DNA from: JBQTIM01 sp052388135
GTDB taxonomy: Bacteria > Elusimicrobiota > Elusimicrobia > FEN-1173
DNA length: 13,972 nucleotides
Direction of reading: 5' to 3'
Assembly (NCBI GenBank): GCA_052388135.1
Contig: JBQTIM010000223.1
Coordinates: 1-13,972 of the forward strand
The position numbers and the translations under genes are program-made. Under the pieces are notes generated by a model. That model was not told the DNA's origin, did not search any database, and saw nothing but the letters and a program-made list of their open reading frames with translations. Below, in pieces: positions 1 through 7,956 of the stretch; within the stretch, counting starts at the first letter, position 1; each line of letters begins with the position of its first letter.

Positions 1-657
1 TGGCACGCCGCTCATCCGCAAAGGGAATACGCCCTGCTGGGTTTCGTTGAGGAATTCGCGGGGGATGGGTCGGAATTTAACATGAGCCGTTTGGACAAAG
101 TCTTTAATCCTCTTTTGAACCTCCGGGAGCTGGGCTGGGAGCACTTCTACACCACGCATATCTCCTTGAAGAGGCGGTTTTTTACGGAGACCAACGAGTG
201 GTTTTCCCGGGATTTTCCGCATTTGGCTTACGAGGATGTGGAAATGGGTTACCGATTGAAACGGCACGGCTTGCGCCTCTTCCTGGATCCGGGCGCGAGG
301 GGAGTGCATGAGCATGTGATGGGTTACGATCAATTTATGCGCCGGGCTTATCAAACAGGCATTTGCCTGGTGGCCTTTTGGCGCCTCCACCCCGAACTGA
401 AGCCCTACCTCATGAGCAAGGGCATGATTGCGGCCCGACCCGGCATGAACCGGATACGCTCCTGGGCGGCGGCGGCGTTTCTCAACCGGGGGACGGTGGG
501 GCTCGTTGAGCGGGCGGCCAAGGCGCTCAACCGCGCCGGGTTCAATCGGCCCGCTCATTTTCTATTTCGGAGGCTGTTCGGCCATCATCAGCGCGGCGGG
601 GTGGAAGAAGGTCTGAGACGTTACGTTCCCGGGGAGGGTCGATGGTGTCCGCTTTGA
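1..657 (+). CDS. Family 2 glycosyltransferase, C-terminal part (5' end outside window)
   Basis: The frame is open from the first base and ends at the TGA at 655-657, giving 218 visible residues. An ATG at 82 is internal, not the start, because in-frame coding with a sensible protein sequence continues upstream of it. The visible part matches the second half of a GT-A fold family 2 glycosyltransferase: a FYTTHISLKR strand at 130-180 (the acceptor-side segment), then AYEDVEMGYRLKRHG at about 226-270 with the Glu-Asp pair that normally supplies the catalytic base, and a HEH motif near 310. The rest is a basic helical tail. The nucleotide-binding half with the DXD motif lies before the window. 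It probably transfers a sugar from a nucleotide donor to a lipid-linked glycan at the inner face of the membrane; donor and acceptor cannot be told. Its last 16 bases overlap the next glycosyltransferase, so the two are probably co-translated. Confidence 0.85.
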   Translation, partial: WHAAHPQREYALLGFVEEFAGDGSEFNMSRLDKVFNPLLNLRELGWEHFYTTHISLKRRFFTETNEWFSRDFPHLAYEDVEMGYRLKRHGLRLFLDPGARGVHEHVMGYDQFMRRAYQTGICLVAFWRLHPELKPYLMSKGMIAARPGMNRIRSWAAAAFLNRGTVGLVERAAKALNRAGFNRPAHFLFRRLFGHHQRGGVEEGLRRYVPGEGRWCPL

Positions 658-1583
658 GGCTGGCCGTGATCATCGTCAATTGGAACACGCGCGATCATCT
701 GGAGGCCTGCCTCCGCTCGCTGAAGACGGAATGCGCCGGGCTGGACGCGGAAATTTGGGTGGTGGACAACGCGTCCTCCGACGGAAGCGCGGAGATGGTT
801 CGGGCCGGGTTTCCGGAGGTCCGTCTTATCGAAAATGACCGCAACGAAGGTTTCGGGCGCGCCTGCAACGCCGCCTTCCGTATCACAACGGACCGGCCCT
901 ACGTTTTGTTCCTCAATCCGGATGCCGCGGTCGGCGGCGGGGCCGTGCGCGGCATGGCGGAATTCCTCGATGCTCACCCCGAAGCGGGCGCCGTCACCTG
1001 CGCGCTTACCGATGGGAGCGGACGCTTCCAGGGCGGGCAAGGCCGGTGTTTTCCAACGGTCCGCACGGCGTTTCATCAATATCTTTTCCTCAACAGGCTT
1101 TTCTCCGACCGCTTTTTCCCCGGGATTTATTGGGCGCGCCCGCCCCGGAAGCCCTGCGACGTGGAATGGATTTCCGGAGCTGTTCTCATGGCGCGGCGGT
1201 CGGCCGTGGAGGGTCCCGGGTTTTTCGACGAATCCTATTTTCTCTACGGGGAGGATTTGGAGGCGTCTCTGGCCATGAGGAGCCGGGGTTGGAGGCTTTG
1301 CTATCTTCCGCAATTCGGCATCGTGCACCACATGAAGGCGGGCGTGCGGAAAAGCGGCGCGGCGGTATTTGGAAACCAGGTGACGGGACCCTTGCTGTTT
1401 TTGCGGCGGCATTCGCGGCCGGCCGAGTGCGCGCGCATCAGACGCATCATGGCGGTGGGGTTTTGGCTGCGCCTGGCCGTTTTCTCCCTGCTGAGCCGGT
1501 TCTCCGGGGGCGGGCGTTACGACGAGAAAAGCCGGCACCAGCGCGCCTGCCTCATCCGCCTGGCCGGCGCGAGGACGACGTGA
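642..1583 (+). CDS. Family 2 glycosyltransferase (rhamnosyltransferase-like)
   Basis: This 313-residue protein is a complete GT-A family 2 glycosyltransferase of the WbbL/rhamnosyltransferase type. Motifs in order: VIIVNWNT (9-16) at the first strand, VDNASSDGS (41-49) for nucleotide binding, NEGFGRACN (68-76), FLNPDA (90-95) with the metal-binding Asp94 in place of DXD, WISGAVLMARR (176-186) for the acceptor loop, and FDESYFLYGEDLE (195-207) with the Glu-Asp catalytic pair, followed by HH at 229-230. The C-terminal 270-286 segment is hydrophobic and could sit on the membrane. The ATG at 642 follows GGGGAGGG at 631-638. It overlaps the preceding gene by 16 bases, and its stop overlaps the next start as GTGA. 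The family is secure. Rhamnose as donor is only the commonest case for this subtype and is not shown by the sequence. Confidence 0.93.
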   Translation: MVSALRLAVIIVNWNTRDHLEACLRSLKTECAGLDAEIWVVDNASSDGSAEMVRAGFPEVRLIENDRNEGFGRACNAAFRITTDRPYVLFLNPDAAVGGGAVRGMAEFLDAHPEAGAVTCALTDGSGRFQGGQGRCFPTVRTAFHQYLFLNRLFSDRFFPGIYWARPPRKPCDVEWISGAVLMARRSAVEGPGFFDESYFLYGEDLEASLAMRSRGWRLCYLPQFGIVHHMKAGVRKSGAAVFGNQVTGPLLFLRRHSRPAECARIRRIMAVGFWLRLAVFSLLSRFSGGGRYDEKSRHQRACLIRLAGARTT

Positions 1584-2737
1584 GGATCGGATTGGATGCG
1601 CAGACGTTGGGCCGCCGCCGCACCGGGGACGAAACGTATTGGCGGAACCTCCTGCGGGAATTCGCCGCGCTGGAAGCGGACAATTCCTACCGGGTGTATT
1701 ACACGGACCCGGCGGCCGCGCCCTTCCTGCGCAGCCTGCCTGCGCGGATGGAGGCGCGGAAGATGGCCGTTCGGACGCCGTTCCTCCGCGTGCCTTTGGC
1801 CTACGCTTGGGAAATGATGCGCGAGCCCGTGGATGTGTTCCACACGCAATACGTCGGCGTTCCCGCGAACGGAGCCCGGCTCGTTCTGACCGTGCACGAT
1901 CTGAGCTTCGAGTTTTATCCGCAGGCATTTCCTTGGAACCGGGCCATGGCCTTGAGGCTCACCCGCTGGAGCGCGCGGCGAGCCGACGCCGTGCTGGCGG
2001 TTTCCGAAAGCACCAAGCGGGACCTGATGCGCATGTACGGCGTGCCGGAGGAAAGGGTGCACGTCGTGCCGAACGCGGCGGATCCTGTTTTTTTCCCTTG
2101 CCGGGACGCGGCTGAGATTCGGCGGGTGAAAACCCGTTACGGGCTCGATGGACGCTATTTTATTGCGGTGGGCGCCCTTCATCCGAGAAAGAATCTTGGA
2201 CGGCTGTTGGACGCCTATCAGAGCCTGCGGTCTCTCCCGGGATTCCGCCATCAGCTGGCGCTGGTGGGAGAGCCCGCTTGGGGGCCCGCGCTCAAGAGGC
2301 GGGCCGGCGTCGTGTTCACCGGACACGTGGGCCCGGACGACTTGAGGGCGCTTTACGGCGGCGCTTCCGCGCTGGTCTATCCATCTCTTTACGAAGGGTT
2401 CGGGCTGCCGCCTCTGGAAGCCATGGCGTGCGGCGCGCCGGCCATCGTTTCCAATTCGTCCTCGCTTCCGGAAGTGTGCGGGGACGCCGCCGTCTATGTG
2501 GACCCCATGGACGCCGGCGACATCCGGCGCGCGATGCTGGAAGTGGCGCGCGGCCCGGATTTGAGGCGCGCCATGAGGGAAAGGGGTCTGCGGCGAGCCG
2601 CGCGGTTTTCCTGGCGGGAAACGGCGCGCAAGACATTGCGCGTGTATGAAAGCGCGGCCGCGCGAGAGGCGGTTCCAGCGGAGGCGGCGCCGTGCCCGGC
2701 TGATCTAATCTCCTGTTCCGAGGGCGGAGTCCGATGA
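1580..2737 (+). CDS. Family 4 glycosyltransferase (GT-B fold, mannosyltransferase-like)
   Basis: A 385-residue retaining GT4 glycosyltransferase. The protein begins MRIGLDAQTLGRRRTGDETY, the usual opening of this family, so the GTG at 1580 is the start; it sits in a GTGA overlap with the preceding stop, with GAGG at 1571-1574 as ribosome-binding site. The same frame is open further upstream, but that stretch lies over the preceding gene. The N-terminal acceptor domain contains TVHDLSF (104-110) and VSEST (141-145). The C-terminal donor domain contains VPNA (163-166), VGALHPRKNL (197-206) and the E-x7-E signature YEGFGLPPLEAM (271-282; Glu272 and Glu280). These are the residues that contact the nucleotide sugar. 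The tail after about 358 is low-complexity. By resemblance to MtfB/WbaZ-type enzymes the donor could be GDP-mannose, but this is inference. It probably adds an internal sugar of the repeat unit on the cytoplasmic side. Confidence 0.92.
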   Translation: MRIGLDAQTLGRRRTGDETYWRNLLREFAALEADNSYRVYYTDPAAAPFLRSLPARMEARKMAVRTPFLRVPLAYAWEMMREPVDVFHTQYVGVPANGARLVLTVHDLSFEFYPQAFPWNRAMALRLTRWSARRADAVLAVSESTKRDLMRMYGVPEERVHVVPNAADPVFFPCRDAAEIRRVKTRYGLDGRYFIAVGALHPRKNLGRLLDAYQSLRSLPGFRHQLALVGEPAWGPALKRRAGVVFTGHVGPDDLRALYGGASALVYPSLYEGFGLPPLEAMACGAPAIVSNSSSLPEVCGDAAVYVDPMDAGDIRRAMLEVARGPDLRRAMRERGLRRAARFSWRETARKTLRVYESAAAREAVPAEAAPCPADLISCSEGGVR

Positions 2738-4041
2738 CGATTTCCGGAGGACGATGCGATTTGCCGTGGATCGCCGCGGCCGCATTTTGTCTCCTGGCGC
2801 CGGCCGGGTCTTCCGCCCGCGCGGAGGAATGCCTTTCCTGCGTGGATTCCACCCGCCTGGGGGTTTACGTCGCGGGCGGTTTGGGACTCTACGCCCCGGC
2901 GGAGGATTGGAGAAAAGACGCGGACCGTTGTATCGCCATCAAAGCGGGTATCGTCCGTTTTAACTCCGACGCTTGGGATGTTTTGGAGCCCCGGCCCGGA
3001 GCTTTCGATTGGTCGTCCTTGGACGCCGCCCTGGCGGTGATCGAGGAGCGGGGCTTGCAGATGCTGTTCACTTTGCCGATATCGAGCGGCTGGAATCGCG
3101 GGCCGATCCCGCGGGATTCGGACGTGGCCCCGTCGCACTTTCCAACGGAAGATTTGAAGTCCGTCCGCTCCTTCGCCCGGGCGCTGGCGGACCGTTATCG
3201 AGGCCGGATCAAAGCGTACGAGGTGTGGAACGAGCCCGACTTCGATCCCTTTTGGAAGGGCCGGGCAAATGCCTCGGAATATTTTCAATTCATCCAAGCC
3301 GCGTATGCGGGTCTGAAAGAAGGGGACCGGAACGCCGTGGTTCTGATCGGCGGTCTGGCCAAGCCGTTGGAAACAGAATGGCTCGACGCGTTTCTCTCCC
3401 TGGGCGGCGGCCGCTATTTTGACGCCATGAACGTCCATGTCTACCCGGCCTTCAGCACCCTGGAAGGAGCGCTTTCGGTTCCTCGAGAAACGCTGGCGCG
3501 CCACGGGCTCGCCAAGCCCATCTGGATCACTGAGATTTCGAGCACGGGAGGATATTTTGAGACGCGCGACCGCGCGGCCGAAGAGCTCCGGAAGGCCGTC
3601 TATCTGGTGAAAAACTACGCCCGTGCGCTGTCGCGGGAAGAGGTTCGGGCCGTGGTCTGGCACACCCTGCGAAATCCCGGCCGGGACGTGGGAATGGTCC
3701 GCGATTTAGACTTCGGCCTTATGACGCTGGAGGGCCGTCCGCTTCCGGCTTACAAGGCTCACGAGATTCTCAGCGGACTGCTGGTGGGCGCGCGCTCTCT
3801 CGGCCGCTGGGAGTCGCGGGGGATCGAGGCCTACCGCTTCGCCCGCGAAGACCGGGACGTGTGGGTGGTGTGGAGCGAGGGACCTTCGGCGCGCCTGACG
3901 AACCTGCCTTCTTCCTACGAAGGACTTTCCCTTGTTTCCTTGGACGGCTCGCGCCGGAAAATATCCGGGGAGAAATTGAAAAATATGGCGTTCGGACCGA
4001 CGCCCGTTTTCTTGGAGCTCACGCCGCCGGCGGCGCGTTGA
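2734..4041 (+). CDS. Exported glycoside hydrolase, clan GH-A (GH39/GH5-like, PslG-like)
   Basis: A 435-residue secreted retaining glycosidase with a TIM-barrel fold. Residues 12-30 form a signal peptide (hydrophobic core AAAAFCLLAPAG, probable cleavage after SARA). The catalytic acid/base is Glu167 in YEVWNEPDF (162-170) and the nucleophile is Glu267 in IWITEIS (263-269), the expected clan A spacing of about 100 residues. Other clan features are RFNSDAWDVLEPRPGAFDW (75-93) and NVHVYP (233-238). A small beta-rich C-terminal domain follows about residue 350. The ATG overlaps the previous stop (ATGA). Polysaccharide operons often encode such a hydrolase; PslG of Pseudomonas, a GH39 enzyme in the Psl operon, is the best-known case. 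By analogy this one would act in the periplasm on the polymer made by the neighbouring enzymes. The substrate is unknown, and assignment to GH39 rather than another clan A family is tentative. Confidence 0.85.
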   Translation: MTISGGRCDLPWIAAAAFCLLAPAGSSARAEECLSCVDSTRLGVYVAGGLGLYAPAEDWRKDADRCIAIKAGIVRFNSDAWDVLEPRPGAFDWSSLDAALAVIEERGLQMLFTLPISSGWNRGPIPRDSDVAPSHFPTEDLKSVRSFARALADRYRGRIKAYEVWNEPDFDPFWKGRANASEYFQFIQAAYAGLKEGDRNAVVLIGGLAKPLETEWLDAFLSLGGGRYFDAMNVHVYPAFSTLEGALSVPRETLARHGLAKPIWITEISSTGGYFETRDRAAEELRKAVYLVKNYARALSREEVRAVVWHTLRNPGRDVGMVRDLDFGLMTLEGRPLPAYKAHEILSGLLVGARSLGRWESRGIEAYRFAREDRDVWVVWSEGPSARLTNLPSSYEGLSLVSLDGSRRKISGEKLKNMAFGPTPVFLELTPPAAR

Positions 4042-4078
4042 GGCGGCCGGCGGAAACGATTCACTGCGGGGGTTGAAC

Positions 4079-5755
4079 ATGGATGCGATCATTTTGGTGG
4101 GCGGCGTGAGCCGCTGGCTGTATCCTCTGGCCTGCGACCGGCCCCGGGCCATGCTGGGCGTGGGAAATGTGCCCGCCTTGCGGCGGCTCTTCGATCACCT
4201 GGCGAAGAACGGCGTGGATCGGTTTCTCATTCCGCTCTCGCCGGACACTCTGTGCGTGCGGAACTATTTCGGAGACGGCCGGCGGCTGGGCCATCGCATC
4301 GTCTATCGCTACGAGGAGAAATACAAAGGCACCGCCGGCTGCTGGCTGGCGTTCCAGGATGTTCTCGGAGACCAACCGTTCTTTGTGATCAACGGCAACG
4401 GTTTTTCTCGCTTCGACCTCAAGCCGTTCATGGACTCTCCGCCCGCGGAAAGCCCGTTCCTGATCGTCGGTGTTCGCCGCCCGGACGCCGGGGAGGCGGC
4501 CCCCTCGGCCGACACTCCGGTAAAAACGGCTTTCTGGCAAAGCCTTTCGGCTCCTCCAGCCGACGTCTATTACGTTCATCCGCAAATCCTCGCCCGCATC
4601 CCAGCCGGGAAGCACTTCGATCTGAAGGAGCAGCTGATTCCGGCCGCCATCGCCGGAGGCTGCGGCGTCTGGGGGCTCCCGCTGGAGGGCCGCTACAACG
4701 GATTGAAATCGTTCCAGGATTATCTGGACGCCAACCGCGAGGTTCTCAATGAGGGGGACCGCCGCGGCTCGGGCGCCCGGCGGGCGCGCGTCGCCGGCAG
4801 CGCGTCCTTCCACGGGGCCGTGCTGATCGGCGAGGACGCGGTGATCGGACCCGACAGCGTGGTGGTGGGGCCCACGGTCATCGGGCCGGGCTGCCGCATC
4901 GGCCGCGGCGCTCTGGTGTATCAATCGGTGCTGAACACGGGCGCCCGGGTCGGGAACTTGAGCCAGGTGCGACGGTCCATTTTGGCGGAGGGCGCTTACG
5001 TCCGGCCCGGAATCCACCTCCGGCGGTCCCTGGCCTTCAACGGAACGGTGTTTCCCAAAGGGCACGCCCGGCTTCTCGAGGGCGTGCCGTGGGCCCGCCG
5101 ATGGCGCATCCGCGCCGACCGCTTTTCCGCCAAGTCGGCCCGCGTCCGCTCCGCCTGTTTCTTCGCCTTCAAGCGGGCGGCGGACATCGCCGGCGCCCTC
5201 CTGCTGGCGCCCGCGGCGGCGGCGTGCTGCGCGGCCGCGGCCGTCCTCATCAAAGCGACGTCGGGCGGGCCCGTGTTTTATTCGGAGAAACGGATCGGAC
5301 GCGGCGGACGCGAGTTCTCTCTTTACAAGCTCCGCACCATGGTGCCCGGCGCGCATTTGAAGCAAGAGGTCCTGAAAGAACTGAACCAATCCGACGGCCC
5401 CATGTTCAAGATCGTCAACGATCCCAGGATCACGCCGCTGGGCCGCTGGCTCCGCCGCACAAGCCTGGACGAGCTGCCCCAGCTTTTGAATGTCTTGAGG
5501 GGGGAAATGAGCCTGGTGGGGCCCCGCCCGCTGGCCGCCCGGGAGATGGCCTGGCAACCCGGTTGGCGGGAAATGCGGCTGCGGGTCCGCCCGGGAATGA
5601 CCGGGCTCTGGCAGGTGCGGTGCGGCAGCTGCTCGGACTTCGCGGACTGGATCGCCTGCGACGTGGAGTATGTGCGGAACGTTTCGTTCCGCCTCGATAT
5701 CGGGATATTGCTGGCCACGGCGGCCGTGGTGCTGCGCGGGAGGAGGGGCGCGTGA
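4079..5755 (+). CDS. Fusion: degenerate sugar nucleotidyltransferase, beta-helix and polyprenyl-phosphate sugar phosphotransferase
   Basis: A 558-residue three-part protein. Residues 1-225 resemble a sugar-1-phosphate nucleotidyltransferase (AIILVGG at 3-9, YKGTAG at 82-87, DYLDANREVL at 214-223), but the catalytic signatures have decayed (see findings). Residues 236-325 are hexapeptide repeats of a left-handed beta-helix (VLIGEDAVIGPDSVVVG, 248-264). Residues 362-558 are a complete bacterial sugar transferase of the WbaP/ExoY/PglC type: a membrane helix at 370-392, RIGRGGREFSLYKLRTM (405-421), the Asp464-Glu465 dyad in SLDELPQ, MSLVGPRP (477-484) and RVRPGMTGLWQV (502-513). That domain should transfer a sugar 1-phosphate from a nucleotide sugar to undecaprenyl phosphate, starting glycan assembly. 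I chose the ATG at 4079 because GGGGG at 4068-4072 then sits six bases upstream; the in-frame TTG at 4073 leaves no room. The stop overlaps the next GTG. Confidence 0.92.
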   Translation: MDAIILVGGVSRWLYPLACDRPRAMLGVGNVPALRRLFDHLAKNGVDRFLIPLSPDTLCVRNYFGDGRRLGHRIVYRYEEKYKGTAGCWLAFQDVLGDQPFFVINGNGFSRFDLKPFMDSPPAESPFLIVGVRRPDAGEAAPSADTPVKTAFWQSLSAPPADVYYVHPQILARIPAGKHFDLKEQLIPAAIAGGCGVWGLPLEGRYNGLKSFQDYLDANREVLNEGDRRGSGARRARVAGSASFHGAVLIGEDAVIGPDSVVVGPTVIGPGCRIGRGALVYQSVLNTGARVGNLSQVRRSILAEGAYVRPGIHLRRSLAFNGTVFPKGHARLLEGVPWARRWRIRADRFSAKSARVRSACFFAFKRAADIAGALLLAPAAAACCAAAAVLIKATSGGPVFYSEKRIGRGGREFSLYKLRTMVPGAHLKQEVLKELNQSDGPMFKIVNDPRITPLGRWLRRTSLDELPQLLNVLRGEMSLVGPRPLAAREMAWQPGWREMRLRVRPGMTGLWQVRCGSCSDFADWIACDVEYVRNVSFRLDIGILLATAAVVLRGRRGA

Positions 5756-6969
5756 ACATCGTCATCGTTTGGTACCAGCACGATTGGGGTCTTTTCGGCC
5801 GTCGCTACGAAATGATCGCGCGGACGTGGGCCCGGCAGCGGCCCGGCGACAACCTTCTGGTGGCGGAGCCGCCGCTCAATCCCTGGATCTGGCTCAAGGG
5901 CCTTCTGGCCGCCGTGCGGGAGCGCGACCGCGTCCTCGGGCGCTTTTGGCTGGAGCGCCTGCGCGGGCTGGTCTCTCCCATTCGGCAGGAAGAGAAGAAT
6001 TTGTGGACCTACCGGCCTTTCCTCTGGTGGCCCTTTCGAAGCGCGGGGCGCGGTCCCTTGACGGACTTTTCTTTCGCTTCGTCCTGGGCCGGCGTGGAGA
6101 AGTTCCTGTCGGAACGCGGCTGGAAAGACCCTCTCTTGTGGGCCTATCCTCCCCACGGATTCGTGCGCCACGCCGTGGGGCGCTGGACCGGCCGCGTTTG
6201 CGCCGATTTGGTCGACGACAACACCCTTTGCCCCTGGCTCGACCGGGCGCGCCGCGCGGATTACGAGGACTGTTATGAGCGCGTGCTGGAACGGGCCTCG
6301 CCCGTGTTTTCCGTTTCCAGCGGCCTGCTGCGGCGCTACGCGGGAGCCGAAAGACAGGTGACGCTCATCCCCAACGCCCTGCCGCCGGTTACGGAGCAAG
6401 ACGCCTGGAATCCGCCTCTTTTACCGCCCGGCCCCCGTGTGTGCTACGCCGGCCGCCTGGACGAACGGATCAATTTGAGTCTTCTGGCGCGCCTTCTCAA
6501 GGATCATCCGCGGGCGCAGTTCGTTTTCATCGGAAGCCTGGAGCCTCGGCTGCGCGCCGCGTGGCGCCGGCTATCGGCCGGGGGCCGCGTGCATCGTTGG
6601 GGCGCTTTGCCCCAGCGCCGGCTTTTCCGGGCGCTGGAAACCATGGACGCCTGCATCCTGCCGCACCGCGTGATAGGGCTCACCGGCTCCATGGATCCGC
6701 TGAAGGTTTATTCCTATATAGCGGCCGGCAAGCCGGTGGTGGCCACGCAAGTCCCCATGGAGCGGGACTGGGGCGCCTGGGTCCGGAAAGCGGACACGGC
6801 GCAGGAGTTCAGCCGCGCGCTGGCGGAGACGCTCGCCCGCCCGCCGCGGGAGCCGGGGCCCATCACCCGTGACGACACGTGGGCCGCGCGCGTGGACCGC
6901 ATGGAGGCTTGCCTGGCCGCCGAGCCGGCGGGCGCCGGGCGCGATTCCACCGCGGCACTGACGGCATGA
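5752..6969 (+). CDS. Glycosyltransferase, GT-B fold (GT1/GT4-like, TuaH-type)
   Basis: A 405-residue GT-B glycosyltransferase. The GTG at 5752 gives MNIVIVWYQHDWGLFGRRYE, overlaps the previous stop as GTGA and follows AGGAGGGG at 5741-5748. The N-terminal domain has GRRYEMIARTWA (16-27) and VCADLVDDN (149-157). The donor-binding domain has LIPNALPP (205-212), CYAGRLDERINL (231-242) and SMDPLKVYSYIAAGKPVVAT (313-332), the last typical of GT1/GT4 proteins like TuaH that lack the full E-x7-E motif of standard GT4 enzymes. A HRVIGLTG loop (305-312) precedes it. The C-terminal 30 residues are variable. Co-occurrence with the initiating phosphotransferase suggests that it adds one of the first sugars, but donor and acceptor cannot be read from sequence. 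The family call is good; the specific function is unknown. Confidence 0.87.
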   Translation: MNIVIVWYQHDWGLFGRRYEMIARTWARQRPGDNLLVAEPPLNPWIWLKGLLAAVRERDRVLGRFWLERLRGLVSPIRQEEKNLWTYRPFLWWPFRSAGRGPLTDFSFASSWAGVEKFLSERGWKDPLLWAYPPHGFVRHAVGRWTGRVCADLVDDNTLCPWLDRARRADYEDCYERVLERASPVFSVSSGLLRRYAGAERQVTLIPNALPPVTEQDAWNPPLLPPGPRVCYAGRLDERINLSLLARLLKDHPRAQFVFIGSLEPRLRAAWRRLSAGGRVHRWGALPQRRLFRALETMDACILPHRVIGLTGSMDPLKVYSYIAAGKPVVATQVPMERDWGAWVRKADTAQEFSRALAETLARPPREPGPITRDDTWAARVDRMEACLAAEPAGAGRDSTAALTA

Positions 6970-7874
6970 CGGCTCATTCGACGGCCCCCGTATTTTCTGA
7001 CGGACGACGGGGGCTTTTGCCTCAGGGGATCCTGAAAGGCATCCCTTCCGGCTTTGACTTCGCGCCGCCGGAAGCGCCTCCGTTCGACCTCATTGTTTCC
7101 ATCGTCCACCACGACACCCCTCTGCTTTTGGAGCGCTGCCTCGAAAGTTTGAGGCGCGAAGGATCGCGCTTGCGGGTCAAAATCGCGGTGGTCGACAACG
7201 CTTCGCGGAACGGTCCGGAGAAACTGCGGGCGCTCCATCCCGAGGTGGATTTCATTTTCAACAGCGACAACGTCGGCTTCGGGCGCGCCAACAACCAGGT
7301 GTTCCGACGTTGGGCGGCGCGCGCGTATCTGGTGACCAACCCCGATATCGTCGTGGCGCCCGGCAGTTTGTCCCGCTTGATGGAGGAGTTGGCGGCGCGC
7401 CCGCAGGCGGGAGCGCTGGGCGTGAAGCTTCTGTATCCCGACGGGCGGCCTCAAGCTTCCTGCCGCAGGTACCCCACCCTGCGCAGCGTGCTCCTGCGGG
7501 GGTTCCTGCCGGAAAGCCGCGCGGCGCGGTTCCAGTCGATCCGGCGATACCTGATGCGCGACGCCGACCTGGAACGCCCAGGGCCCGTGGATTGGGTGAT
7601 GGGGTCCTGCCTCCTGCTCCGGGCCGAGGCCCTGCGCGCCGTCGGGGGATTCGACGAGGATTTTTTCATGTACTACGAGGACATCGACCTTTGCTACCGC
7701 CTGGGGCGCGCCGGCTGGAGCGTGGACTACGTTCCGCAGGTGGAGTGGATCCACGATTACCGCCGGCAGAGCGCCCGGCCCGGGCAATGGAAATTGCGGG
7801 CCGCGCACCTGCGGAGCGCGCTGCGCTTCCTGGCCAAGCACGCTTGGGAGAGGGGGATCTACGCGAGCTTTTAA
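6966..7874 (+). CDS. Family 2 glycosyltransferase (WbbL-like)
   Basis: A 302-residue GT-A family 2 enzyme. Motifs: FDLIVSIVHHDTP (40-52) at the first strand, VVDNASRNG (75-83) for nucleotide binding, NVGFGRANN (102-110), VTNPDI (123-128) with metal-binding Asp127, VMGSCLLLRAEA (211-222), FDEDFFMYYEDIDLCYRLG (229-247) with Glu238-Asp239 as probable catalytic residues, and HDY at 263-265. The second residue of the usual VNWN motif is changed to HHD. The ATG at 6966 overlaps the preceding stop (ATGA) but has no clear Shine-Dalgarno sequence, so it probably depends on coupling. About 38 residues precede the fold, longer than the 5-8 of its relative at 642, so a later start is possible. The two GT2 enzymes share motifs but differ across most of their length, so this is not a recent duplication. 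Confidence 0.9.
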   Translation: MTAHSTAPVFSDGRRGLLPQGILKGIPSGFDFAPPEAPPFDLIVSIVHHDTPLLLERCLESLRREGSRLRVKIAVVDNASRNGPEKLRALHPEVDFIFNSDNVGFGRANNQVFRRWAARAYLVTNPDIVVAPGSLSRLMEELAARPQAGALGVKLLYPDGRPQASCRRYPTLRSVLLRGFLPESRAARFQSIRRYLMRDADLERPGPVDWVMGSCLLLRAEALRAVGGFDEDFFMYYEDIDLCYRLGRAGWSVDYVPQVEWIHDYRRQSARPGQWKLRAAHLRSALRFLAKHAWERGIYASF

Positions 7875-7956
7875 GCGCGCCCTCGGGCAAGAATTCGTTC
7901 GCTTCCGGTGGGAGCTGAACGGCCCCGGCCATGTCACGCCCGCGCCGGGCTGGGAA
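7875..7956 (+). other. Short gap before the GNAT-ligase fusion gene; possible unrecognised 5' coding
   Basis: This is the only gap of more than 40 bases inside the glycan cluster. No promoter or terminator is evident. The frame of the downstream fusion gene stays open through it and back to a stop at 7597-7599, but contains no ATG, GTG or TTG. A CTG at 7915 is preceded by GGTGGGAG. The stretch is either a short untranslated leader or the unannotated start of the next protein. Confidence 0.4.

Noticed and set aside
4073..4078. TTG start for the phosphoglycosyltransferase fusion
   Set aside because: The GGGGG ribosome-binding site directly abuts the TTG, leaving no spacing, while the ATG at 4079 is correctly spaced and begins the conserved AIIL strand.
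4953..4980. GGAACTT inside the phosphoglycosyltransferase fusion gene as a third ECF promoter
   Set aside because: Sixteen bases downstream is TCCAT, not TAWAC, and the site lies inside the beta-helix coding sequence.
4061..5557. Long minus-strand open frame opposite the phosphoglycosyltransferase fusion (similar ones at 621-1928, 2494-3663 and 6714-8243)
   Set aside because: GC-rich coding DNA leaves long antisense frames open. Their translations are rich in Arg, Pro and Gly with no recognisable motif, and the opposite strand encodes clear protein families.
642..7874. Duplication of the two GT2 genes at 642 and 6966
   Set aside because: They share only family motifs and differ elsewhere in length and sequence, so they look like separate family members, not copies.
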